DNA from: Desulfosarcina sp.
GTDB lineage: Bacteria > Desulfobacterota > Desulfobacteria > Desulfobacterales > Desulfosarcinaceae
NCBI GenBank assembly: GCA_030642405.1
Contig: DAOWNV010000110.1
Span: 1 to 8,243, forward strand
Direction of reading: 5' to 3'
DNA length: 8,243 bases
Below the pieces are notes generated by a model. It was not told the origin of the DNA. It worked only from the letters and a program-made list of their open reading frames with translations, and did not search any database. Shown piece after piece: positions 1-6,088 of the stretch. Position numbers and translations under genes: made by a program. The first letter of the stretch is position 1, and the number at the start of each line of letters is the position of its first letter.

Positions 1-317
1 ATCCGGATGTTCCTGTCTCAAATACCTGAAAGTTTGAAAATAGTCAGAGCTTACTTCCATTTTTCACATTGTTTTCTATCTTTTTCGGGAAATCACATTT
101 GGTGAATTCCAAGGGTTGGGTGTTTGTCGTTTTCCTGCCGTTCATATAAGTTGTAGTTTTTTTTCTTGACTGCACATGGGCGCCTCTCTATAGTCTTTGC
201 CTGTAAAAGCAGATTCTTATCAAATCATTTTTTCAACTGAAATCAAAGACACTTTTTCAAAAGGATTCGATTGGCAAAAATATTATCGGTTTAATTCATT
301 AAAAAGGAGATTGGAAG
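1..317. other. Non-coding leader region upstream of the 322-aa gene
   Basis: No convincing coding region is visible. The three plus frames read in from the left edge all close within about 35 codons (first stops near positions 25, 34 and 103), and the short peptides are not recognisable. The region is AT-rich with several T runs, notably eight T at 157-164. The one clear element is the sigma-70 type promoter at 166-194, which leaves an untranslated leader of roughly 115 bases before the start codon at 318. No riboswitch fold was recognised in that leader. Confidence 0.6.
166..194 (+). promoter_or_regulatory. Sigma-70 type promoter for the 322-aa gene
   Basis: A TTGACT -35 element (166-171) and a TATAGT -10 element (189-194) are separated by exactly 17 bases, each matching five of six consensus positions. 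Transcription would start near 201, giving a leader of about 115 bases. It is the best promoter match I see in the window and is correctly oriented for the gene at 318. Confidence 0.72.
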
Positions 318-1286
318 ATGACAACAAGTGACGTAACAGAAAAAAAGCCTCTCTGGTTATCAATCGAGGAGAATATCCTTACCCTTGATGCTAAGGCCAT
401 TTCAGGGGGAAACTTGGAAGCATCGATTCAACGCATTGCAGGTGAACTTGACAATGCGGGTTACAATGTTTCGCGTCACGGGGGTAATTTGCTTAAATTG
501 CGGTGGGCCGTAGAAAAAATGTGCGACGTAGGAAGGCCCCTTATGAAGGATTGCAACACTGCGATCGCCGCACTTACTCTAGAAGATGTGGCTGACCCTT
601 ATTTTGCAACAAATGAGCTCCTCAACGACATTGGAAAATCGTGGCCGGAACTAAAAAGCCCGGAGCGTCGACCCGAAGTGATTCGTATGATTGAAAAGGC
701 AAAACTCGATTTGCTGATCGTCAAGGCAAAAGGCTTGCCTGGCGATGAAGGTATCCGGTTACTCATTGAGGAAAAGGTAGCTTCCGACGTGATCACCGAC
801 GGATTGGAGATTACTGGAGAGAAGCTGGAACAGGTGAAGGTTCAGATAAAAAAAGAGCGCGCTGAAAGGGCAAGAGTAGCAACTCTGCTTGAAGCCGTAG
901 AGGGCAAGTCCAACGAAGAAAGGGTTAAGCACCTTTTTGATAATGACGTCTCCGAAGAATCGATCATCGAAATGGCGAAAGTGGACCCGGGTGTGATCGA
1001 TGCCGTCAAAAAGGCTATGGAAGATGAGATAAAGGAAAAACAAAGGTTGGCAGAGGAGGAAGCCGCACGGAAAAAAGAAGAGGCTGCAGGGCCTTCTCTG
1101 AAAAATATCCCGCCGGATGAGATGCTCGATTACATCGAATCCATCCGCGAAATCATGGACTTTAGTGATCAGGAGAAGGAAATCAGAGTGATGTGCGAGC
1201 AAAGTTCCATCCCGACAAGCCTTGTGGATATTGCTGTATCGGAGCCTGACAAACTGGATGAACTCGAAAAAGAGGCAGAGGGATAA
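318..1286 (+). CDS. Hypothetical repeat-containing, charged helical protein
   Basis: Product not recognised. The start at 318 is supported by AAGGAG at 304-309, eight bases upstream, and by the promoter at 166-194. The protein has 322 residues, no signal peptide and no membrane segment, so it is probably cytoplasmic. It is rich in Glu and Lys and predicted helical, with a short coiled-coil-like stretch at about 238-257 (Lys/Glu/Ala-rich). Three diverged repeats of about 40 residues are visible at roughly 143-181, 199-240 and 284-321. Units 2 and 3 share the pattern S-[IL]-[IV]-[ED]-[MI]-A-x2-[DE]-P-x3-D, followed by charged helix. The N-terminal 130 residues look like a separate domain, with W13, W63 and W109 as the only tryptophans. 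No catalytic motif is evident. It is flanked by its own promoter and a hairpin, so it is probably monocistronic. A helical-repeat scaffold or partner-binding protein is possible, but that is a guess. Confidence 0.85.
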   Translation: MTTSDVTEKKPLWLSIEENILTLDAKAISGGNLEASIQRIAGELDNAGYNVSRHGGNLLKLRWAVEKMCDVGRPLMKDCNTAIAALTLEDVADPYFATNELLNDIGKSWPELKSPERRPEVIRMIEKAKLDLLIVKAKGLPGDEGIRLLIEEKVASDVITDGLEITGEKLEQVKVQIKKERAERARVATLLEAVEGKSNEERVKHLFDNDVSEESIIEMAKVDPGVIDAVKKAMEDEIKEKQRLAEEEAARKKEEAAGPSLKNIPPDEMLDYIESIREIMDFSDQEKEIRVMCEQSSIPTSLVDIAVSEPDKLDELEKEAEG

Positions 1287-1306
1287 TAAACGATATAATT
1301 CGGGTA

Positions 1307-1394
1307 GGGAAATTACGTCCAAAGCAAAGAAGTAACTTATAGGAATTTGGTGATGAGGTTCTTGTAATTTTCATGTTCTGGACGTATTTTTCCC
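1307..1394 (+). terminator. Long imperfect hairpin, candidate terminator
   Basis: A perfect 8-bp inverted repeat, TACGTCCA (1314-1321) and TGGACGTA (1379-1386), is directly followed by five T (1387-1391). Beyond one mismatch inside, AGCA (1323-1326) can pair with TGTT (1374-1377). Outside, GGGAAA (1307-1312) can pair with TTTCCC around 1388-1394 with one bulge. The whole arm is therefore about 18 pairs enclosing roughly 47 bases. Its position 20 bases after the stop of the 322-aa gene fits transcript termination. The loop is much longer than in a textbook terminator, so a structured leader of the hisD transcript or a small mobile-element relic is also possible. Confidence 0.4.
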
Positions 1395-1423
1395 GTGGAA
1401 AACCCTTCCGGCCGCCGTTTCCG

Positions 1424-1454
1424 CCCATCCTGCCATTGGCCCCCATGCTGCCAT
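1424..1454. repeat. Short tandem direct repeat upstream of hisD
   Basis: CCCATCCTGCCAT (1424-1436) recurs as CCCATGCTGCCAT (1442-1454), 12 of 13 bases identical at an 18-base period. It lies 50-80 bases before the hisD start, in an otherwise unassigned gap. The minus-strand reading is Gly/Met/Asn-rich, but I do not consider it coding. Function unknown; it could be chance. Confidence 0.4.
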
Positions 1455-1506
1455 AAGTGGTGTTTGTATCGTCACTGCACCACAACATTGAAAAGGAAAC
1501 GCGTCC

Positions 1507-2811
1507 ATGAAAAGTATGCGCTACCCATCCCCTTCAGCAGAAAAAAAAATGAAAGCGATAATCGGCCGGGAGATCGATTTCAGGAAATCCGACGTGCAGG
1601 CGGTCACCCGTATTCTTAATGAGGTGAGGCGAAACGGAGACACTGCTCTGATCCAATACAACCAAAAGTTCGATGCGCCGGGTATGACCCTTTCGTCCCT
1701 TCAGGTAAGTCCACAAGAGATTTCGGAGGCAGGCAAGCAGATGGATCGTTCGTTCACCCGTGCACTGAATCGGGCAGCATCTCAGATCAAGTCTTTTCAC
1801 CGCCAGCAGCTACCCAAATCATGGATCGATACCAGGCGACAGGGTACCCTCATAGGACAGATGGTTCATCCCGTGGACGTCGCCGGCATGTACGTGCCCG
1901 GTGGAAAGGGTGGAAGCACTCCCCTGGTTTCTTCCGTCCTCATGGGAGCCATTCCTGCAAAAATCGCAGGTGTGCCAAAAGTAGTGATGGCAACACCGCC
2001 CATGCCTTCCGGTACGGTTTCACCCTACCTTCTAATGGCTGCAAAAAAGGCTGGGGTGGATGAAATTTATAAAATGGGCAGTGCATGGGCCATCGGTGCG
2101 ATGGCATATGGCACATCCACCATTCCAAAAGTCAATGTCATCGTGGGCCCGGGTAACATCTTTGTCACCCTGGCCAAGAAAATTGTCGCAGGTACGGTGG
2201 GTATCGATATGATTGCCGGCCCCAGTGAGATTCTCGTTATTGCCGATGACACGGCTAATCCGGACTTTGCCGCAGCCGATCTTCTCAGCCAGGCGGAACA
2301 CGATCCGTTGGCTTCGGCTATCCTGGTGACGGATTCAGAAAATGTGGCTCGGTTGGTTCAAGTGGCTGTGGAGAAACAACTGGAAAAGTTGGAACGTGTC
2401 GATATTGCCAGGCAGAGCCTGGATGCTTTTGGGGTCATCATGGTTGTGGAGAACATGGATGTGGCTGTCGATCTGGCAAATCATATCGCTCCCGAGCACC
2501 TCGAGCTTCAGGTGGCGGACCCCATGGATCTGGCTCCGAGGATTCGTAATGCCGGCGCTGTTTTTTTGGGCCACTATACACCTGAGCCGGTAGGCGACTA
2601 TGTGGCAGGTCCAAACCATGTTTTGCCCACAGCCGGCACTGCAAGGTATTCATCTGCTTTGTCCGTGGATCATTTCATGAAAAAGACAAGCCTGATCAGT
2701 TATTCAAAAGAGGCGTTCAAAAAAGAGGCCAAGGACATCATGTGCCTTGCCAATGTGGAAGGGCTTGGCGCCCACGCAAATTCCGTTCAGATACGGTTGG
2801 GAAAAACATGA
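1507..2811 (+). CDS. hisD: Histidinol dehydrogenase
   Basis: Catalyses the last two steps of histidine synthesis, the NAD-dependent, zinc-requiring oxidation of L-histidinol through histidinal to histidine, in the cytoplasm. The 434 residues match the usual length exactly. Family signatures are visible: the glycine-rich MYVPGGKGG (128-136), VGPGN (213-217), AGPSE (237-241), SQAEHDP (261-267), APEHLEL (328-334), GPNHVLPT (368-375) and GAHANSVQIR (421-430). Matched to E. coli HisD, the zinc ligands are Q262, H265, D364 and H423, and the catalytic pair is E330-H331; all are present. The start at 1507 has AAGGAA at 1493-1498, eight bases upstream; Met4 would be too far from that site. No other his gene adjoins it, so hisD is separate from any his operon here. 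No histidine-rich leader peptide or attenuator was seen. It converges on the HU gene 170 bases downstream. Confidence 0.97.
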   Translation: MKSMRYPSPSAEKKMKAIIGREIDFRKSDVQAVTRILNEVRRNGDTALIQYNQKFDAPGMTLSSLQVSPQEISEAGKQMDRSFTRALNRAASQIKSFHRQQLPKSWIDTRRQGTLIGQMVHPVDVAGMYVPGGKGGSTPLVSSVLMGAIPAKIAGVPKVVMATPPMPSGTVSPYLLMAAKKAGVDEIYKMGSAWAIGAMAYGTSTIPKVNVIVGPGNIFVTLAKKIVAGTVGIDMIAGPSEILVIADDTANPDFAAADLLSQAEHDPLASAILVTDSENVARLVQVAVEKQLEKLERVDIARQSLDAFGVIMVVENMDVAVDLANHIAPEHLELQVADPMDLAPRIRNAGAVFLGHYTPEPVGDYVAGPNHVLPTAGTARYSSALSVDHFMKKTSLISYSKEAFKKEAKDIMCLANVEGLGAHANSVQIRLGKT

Positions 2812-2876
2812 AACCCATCAACCTTTAATCCGACACAATTACCGGCCTTACACCCAATATCATTGTTATGTGTTTT

Positions 2877-2926
2877 AAAAAAATAGGCGTCCTACCAGGG
2901 CTGTGGATCAGTCCGGCAGAACGCCT
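2877..2926 (-). terminator. Intrinsic terminator of the HU gene
   Basis: On the minus strand, AGGCGTTCTGCC (2926-2915) pairs with GGTAGGACGCCT (2896-2885). This gives twelve continuous pairs including two G-U, around an 18-base loop. One A and then seven T (2883-2877) follow. The structure begins 56 bases after the HU stop codon. On the plus strand the same hairpin is not followed by a T run, so it should not efficiently terminate hisD transcripts. Confidence 0.82.
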
Positions 2927-2982
2927 GAAATCTGTACTGCAGATGGTTCGGATTGGAGACTGCGCTCTCAATGGTTGGGGCG

Positions 2983-3255
2983 CTAAACGGCTTCTTTCAG
3001 TTTCTTTCCCGGTCTGAACTTGACTACATTGGCCGCTTTAATTTTAATCACTTCTCCAGTTTGGGGATTACGTCCTTTGCGAGCTTTGCGGCGTACTTTG
3101 GAAAAGGTTCCAAACCCAACCAATGTCACCTTGCCGTCTTTTTTCTTTAAGGCTTTGCTGACATTTCCGGTGAAGGAATCCAGGGCAGCAGCGGCAGCTA
3201 CTTTAGTTATGCCGGCATCGACTGCCATCTTCTCAACTAATTCAGCTTTTGTCAT
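2983..3255 (-). CDS. hup: HU-family DNA-binding protein
   Basis: A 90-residue histone-like protein that bends and compacts DNA in the nucleoid as a dimer. The sequence begins MTKAELVEKMA, with the helical dimerisation part at 1-40. The signature GFGTFSKVRRKARKGRNPQTG (about 47-67) leads into the beta arm, and the Arg-Asn-Pro tip (62-64) carries the DNA-intercalating proline. It ends in the usual FRPGKKLKE. The reading frame stays open to an ATG at 3318, but 3255 is the better start. It gives the standard length, it has AGGAGG (3266-3261) five bases upstream, and the 21 extra residues do not resemble HU and would overlap the promoter's -10 element. Single gene with its own promoter and terminator. 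Whether it is HU proper or an IHF-like paralogue cannot be settled by eye; the alanine-rich helix and GRNPQTG favour HU. Confidence 0.95.
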   Translation of the reverse strand: MTKAELVEKMAVDAGITKVAAAAALDSFTGNVSKALKKKDGKVTLVGFGTFSKVRRKARKGRNPQTGEVIKIKAANVVKFRPGKKLKEAV

Positions 3256-3316
3256 TGTTCCCTCCTTTACTTTAGGTGTGAAAAATGAAATCTCATAAAC
3301 CTGCTTATATTTCGGC

Positions 3317-3343
3317 ATTACAGCAATTCTAATGGTGTGTCAA
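3317..3343 (-). promoter_or_regulatory. Probable promoter of the HU gene
   Basis: On the minus strand a perfect TTGACA (3343-3338) is followed 15 bases later by TGTAAT (3322-3317), five of six matches to the -10 consensus. The spacer is slightly short. It lies about 60 bases upstream of the HU start and downstream of the purine operon's last stop, so it would give HU independent expression. Confidence 0.5.
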
Positions 3344-3375
3344 CAGCGAAACCGCATGAAACAAGGGTTTGTGGG

Positions 3376-3403
3376 AAGAAAAAGAGTTTTAGTGTTTAAA
3401 ACT
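3376..3403 (-). terminator. Weak candidate terminator at the end of the purine operon
   Basis: On the minus strand AGTTTT (3403-3398) and AAAACT (3390-3385) form a 6-bp perfect inverted repeat with a 7-base loop, followed by CTTTTTCTT (3384-3376). It overlaps the stop codon of the formyltransferase gene. The stem is almost all A-T, so termination may be partial and some read-through into HU is possible. Confidence 0.33.
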
Positions 3404-4642
3404 GCGCTGTCCGGTATAGACCATGGCTACATTTTCCTCGTTGCAAGCCTCGATCGATTGGTAGTCATTATTCGATCCACCAGGCTGAATGACTGCGGTG
3501 ATTCCTTCCCGAATGCCCACGTCCACGCCGTCCCGGAATGGAAAAAACGCGTCGCTGACCATGGATGAGCCGATGAGGCCCCCTTTTTCCATAGTAACGC
3601 GGGCATCGATTTCCGTCTTCTTTTCGGCATCTTTCAAATCGTTGTACGGGATTTTCCAGGCTTTGAAACAATACCTGTCCGCCAGTTTTCGATAGGCCTT
3701 GTCACGAGCGATTTCCGCTACTCCGACTCTATCCTGTTCGCCCGTACCTATACCTACGGTAACCAGATCCTTCACGTAGAGCACAGAATTAGAAGTAACA
3801 CCTGCTTCGACCATCCAGCCGAATAGAAGGTCGTCCATTTCACTGTCCGTGGGCATCCGGTTGATTTCGTAAACCTTCCCGCCTGCTTCGCAACGGGCCG
3901 TCTTCAGGTCTTTTTTTGTGCGTGCCTGGGGAACGAATGACCATTGGGCTACGATCCCTCCATCAATGAGACTTTTAAATTCAACGCAACGCTTACCCAC
4001 GAACTCCTGAAGCCTTGCCATATTTCCAATGCGTATAACGCGAAGGTTTTTCTTTCGCGAGAAGATTTCCATAACGCCCTGTTCATACTCAGGAGCGACA
4101 ACCACTTCCGCATACTGGCTTGAGATCGCCTCCGCTGTAGCCACGTCTATGCTCCGGTTCAAGGCAATGCAGCCACCAAAGGCGGCCACACGATCAGCCA
4201 AATTGGCCTTGATATAGGCATCTTCCAGCGTTTCGGATTGGGCCACGCCGCAAGGGTTGTTGTGTTTGACGATGACTGCTGTGGGTTTGTTCGTTAAGTA
4301 TCTCAGGATGTTCAACGAATTGTCAGCATCGGTCAGGTTGGTTTTCCCGGGGTGTTTGCCGGATTGAAGCAGTTCGATATCCGAGACAAGGTGCCGGCCG
4401 GGTTGAATGGTCTCCGTTTCACCCAGCACCAGATTGCCGTTTGTCATCCGATACAAAGCTGCTTCCTGGCCTGGATTCTCACCGTAACGGAGTCCTTTTT
4501 GGATCTCATCGATGGTCCAGGTGACTTTTTCATAAAACAGCGTTTGTCGTTGGTCCCCTTCTACGAAACTGATTTCCATGTTTGAAGGGAATTTGTCATC
4601 CATAATGGTACGGTACATTTTTTTCAGGTCATCAGTCATCAT
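3389..4642 (-). CDS. purH: Stand-alone AICAR formyltransferase (C-terminal PurH function)
   Basis: Transfers a formyl group from 10-formyltetrahydrofolate to AICAR to make FAICAR, the penultimate step of IMP synthesis. Family motifs in order are RYGENPGQ (52-59), VKHNNPCGVA (125-134; K126-H127 is the catalytic Lys-His pair), AAFGG (153-157), VGIGTGEQDRV (296-306), SDAFFPFRDG (363-372), QPGGSNND (386-393) and the C-terminal MVYTGQRSFKH. At 417 residues it is clearly longer than the roughly 320-residue formyltransferase half of E. coli PurH, with about 45 extra N-terminal residues and an insertion around 325-355. The cyclohydrolase domain is absent and encoded by the preceding gene. GENPGQ has Gly where most PurH proteins have His. 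Two adjacent ATG codons (4642 and 4639) are possible starts; AGGAG (4651-4647) is spaced 4 or 7 bases from them, so 4639 may be the one used. Confidence 0.93.
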   Translation of the reverse strand: MMTDDLKKMYRTIMDDKFPSNMEISFVEGDQRQTLFYEKVTWTIDEIQKGLRYGENPGQEAALYRMTNGNLVLGETETIQPGRHLVSDIELLQSGKHPGKTNLTDADNSLNILRYLTNKPTAVIVKHNNPCGVAQSETLEDAYIKANLADRVAAFGGCIALNRSIDVATAEAISSQYAEVVVAPEYEQGVMEIFSRKKNLRVIRIGNMARLQEFVGKRCVEFKSLIDGGIVAQWSFVPQARTKKDLKTARCEAGGKVYEINRMPTDSEMDDLLFGWMVEAGVTSNSVLYVKDLVTVGIGTGEQDRVGVAEIARDKAYRKLADRYCFKAWKIPYNDLKDAEKKTEIDARVTMEKGGLIGSSMVSDAFFPFRDGVDVGIREGITAVIQPGGSNNDYQSIEACNEENVAMVYTGQRSFKH

Positions 4643-4652
4643 GAAGCTCCTA

Positions 4653-4684
4653 AGGATTGTGAATTTTATTAATTACACAATCCT
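4653..4684 (-). promoter_or_regulatory. Intercistronic hairpin between the two purH halves
   Basis: AGGATTGTG and CACAATCCT form a perfect 9-bp inverted repeat (4653-4661 and 4676-4684) with a 14-base A/T-only loop in which AATT could pair with AATT. On the mRNA the 5' arm includes part of the TAG stop of the cyclohydrolase gene (4685-4683). The 3' arm ends one base before the AGGAG ribosome binding site (4651-4647) of the formyltransferase gene. No T run follows, so this is not an intrinsic terminator. Translational coupling, RNA processing or protein binding are plausible roles. Confidence 0.6.
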
Positions 4685-5369
4685 AATCTGGTTGCGTGTT
4701 GTAAACGTTTTCTATCGCTGAAAAGTCAGTGTCGGCCAGATAGCCTGCGATTGCGGTGTCGTACGCTGCCGTGTGGGCGAAGGCTTTGCAGGCTAATTGG
4801 TAGCGTAAGGCAAGGGAGATTCTACCACTGCCGGCTGTCATCTCCTCAGCGATTAGGGCATAGTCGGCGGGGTCCACGACCGATGCCACCCGGATGAAGT
4901 TTTTTGCCGATGCGCGAATCATGCATGGCCCACCTATGTCGATGTTTCCACGAGCCTGCTCCGGAGTTACGTCTGATTGGGCAATGGTCTCCTTGAACGG
5001 GTAGAGGTTGACCACGACCATGTCGATGGGCACGCTGTTTGTACGCTTCAGGTCTGATTGATGGGCATCGTTGTAAGTTTCGGTGAGAAGACCCAGATAG
5101 ATTTTGAAATCGAGGGTTTTAACCAGTCCCCCTTGGGTCTCCGGCTGTCCGGTATAGTCCGAAACCTGAGTCAAGCAATCGTCGGCCCGGCTTTTCAGAA
5201 TTTCTTGCAGGCGGGCATAGGTCCCACCCGTGGAAAAGAACCGGATATCGGGATTGGTATCCAGAAGCCGGGGAACAAAAGTCTCCAGTCCCTTTTTGTC
5301 GGAAACACTGATCAGTACATGCTTGATCCTGACATGGTCGTCAATTTGAGCAACTACATTCATCGCCAT
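4683..5369 (-). CDS. purH: Stand-alone IMP cyclohydrolase (N-terminal PurH function, MGS-like fold)
   Basis: Closes the ring of FAICAR to give IMP, the final step of de novo purine synthesis. The 228 residues correspond to the N-terminal domain of bifunctional PurH. Motifs are ISVSDKKG (20-27), STGGT (46-50), VSDYTGQPE (69-77), VKTL (83-86), NLYPF (121-125), NIDIGG (142-147), SAKNF (154-158) and FAHTAAYD (197-204). Equivalents of the catalytic residues I recall from human ATIC (K66, Y104, D125, K137) are present at K84, Y123, D144 and K156. The Arg of the usual GRVKTLHP is Leu82, and HPxxH reads DFKIY, an unusual divergence. The start at 5369 lies 6 bases after the HD gene's stop, with AAAGG (5383-5379) 9 bases upstream and AAGGAG (5389-5384) inside the end of that gene, so translation is probably coupled. 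Met3 at 5363 is an alternative start. Confidence 0.92.
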   Translation of the reverse strand: MAMNVVAQIDDHVRIKHVLISVSDKKGLETFVPRLLDTNPDIRFFSTGGTYARLQEILKSRADDCLTQVSDYTGQPETQGGLVKTLDFKIYLGLLTETYNDAHQSDLKRTNSVPIDMVVVNLYPFKETIAQSDVTPEQARGNIDIGGPCMIRASAKNFIRVASVVDPADYALIAEEMTAGSGRISLALRYQLACKAFAHTAAYDTAIAGYLADTDFSAIENVYNTQPD

Positions 5370-5375
5370 GAGCTA

Positions 5376-6077
5376 CTACCTTTCTCCTTCGTGTTCTTCT
5401 AAAAAGCGGTCAAAAAAAGTGACCATGAATCGATGCCGTTTTTCGGCCATGCTTCGCCCGGTTGAAGTGAGTATCCGGTTCCGGATGCCGGCAAGTTTGA
5501 CCAGATATTCACGGTATCCCGTGTCATTCACGGAATAGGCCGGCTCGTTGATGACATCCACTTCCGGGCTGTGCAGTCGGGCTCCACATTCGCCGGCAAA
5601 AAGAAAAGCCCTGGCCACACCGATGGCACCGATAGCATCTAATTTGTCAGCATCGAAAACGACTTTGGCTTCAAGTGTTTGCGGCTTTTCGCCTTTTCGG
5701 AACCTATGGGCGGCAATGCAATGGATGATGTTCTGCCGTCGGCATTCATCTATGGGGCAAGCAGCCAGTATTTCTTCGGCCATGACCGCCCCTTTGGCCG
5801 CATGACAGATTTTACCGCCACCCAGATCCTGATAAACGCGGCCGATATCGTGAAGGTAAGCGGCTGCTTGGGTGACTAACGGGTCCGCGCCTTCGGTCGT
5901 ACCAATCTTCCGACAAAGCCGGGAAACCCGCAGCGTGTGGTCCCAATCGTGGCTTCCCTTTGCTTTAGAGAAATGTAACCTTGCTTCTTCACGAACTAAA
6001 GAGAGAAATGGGCTTTTCGTTTCGTATATTGCCTGCAAAGGGGCGGAACCTGCCTTTTGGGAAGCGAAAGGTATCAT
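5376..6077 (-). CDS. HD-domain phosphohydrolase (YedJ-like)
   Basis: Predicted metal-dependent phosphohydrolase; substrate unknown. Counting from the start at 6077 (233 residues), the HD ligand set is visible: H47 in GSHDWDHTLRV, H76-D77 in AAYLHDIGR, H124 in IAAHRFRKG and D142/D144 in FDADKLDAIGAIG, the last typical of the E. coli YedJ group. No signal peptide or membrane segment, so probably cytoplasmic. The frame is open to an ATG at 6116, which would overlap the preceding gene by 28 bases and has no ribosome binding site. A GTG at 6092 would form a GTGA overlap with the preceding stop. I prefer ATG 6077 (11-base gap, weak GAAG site), but the start is uncertain. It is followed 6 bases later by the IMP cyclohydrolase gene. 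A role in nucleotide clean-up is suggested only by this context. Confidence 0.88.
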   Translation of the reverse strand: MIPFASQKAGSAPLQAIYETKSPFLSLVREEARLHFSKAKGSHDWDHTLRVSRLCRKIGTTEGADPLVTQAAAYLHDIGRVYQDLGGGKICHAAKGAVMAEEILAACPIDECRRQNIIHCIAAHRFRKGEKPQTLEAKVVFDADKLDAIGAIGVARAFLFAGECGARLHSPEVDVINEPAYSVNDTGYREYLVKLAGIRNRILTSTGRSMAEKRHRFMVTFFDRFLEEHEGER

Positions 6078-6088
6078 AAATGCTTCTT

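Noticed and set aside
136..164. T run at 157-164 as the terminator of a gene left of the window
   Set aside because: The preceding bases form only a four-pair stem with a wobble and internal mismatches; no stable hairpin was found.
759..1322. Long minus-strand ORF of 187 codons opposite the 322-aa gene
   Set aside because: Phe/Leu/His-rich composition typical of the antisense of a Glu/Lys-rich gene; the plus-strand gene has a promoter and ribosome binding site.
1360..1391. TTGTAA...TATTTT (17-base spacer) as the hisD promoter
   Set aside because: Only four of six matches at each element, and it sits inside the hairpin arm; too weak to call.
1183..1488. Minus-strand ORF of 101 codons with a Gly/Met/Asn-rich stretch
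   Set aside because: It overlaps the end of the 322-aa gene, lacks a ribosome binding site, and its low-complexity part comes from the 18-base direct repeat at 1424-1454.
2808..2828. Six-codon ATG frame overlapping the hisD stop
   Set aside because: It closes immediately with TAA and has no supporting signals; most likely chance.
3256..3318. Longer HU start at 3318
   Set aside because: It would add 21 residues foreign to the HU family and overlap the -10 element. The internal ATG at 3255 has an ideal ribosome binding site and gives the standard length.
4643..4682. The split purH as a recent frameshift or assembly break in one fused gene
   Set aside because: The second gene has its own AGGAG site and paired ATG codons, the gap is 40 bases with an ordered hairpin, and both proteins carry extra segments not found in the fused enzyme.
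5058..5402. Plus-strand ORF of 114 codons opposite the cyclohydrolase gene
   Set aside because: Antisense shadow of a gene with clear family motifs; no independent signals.
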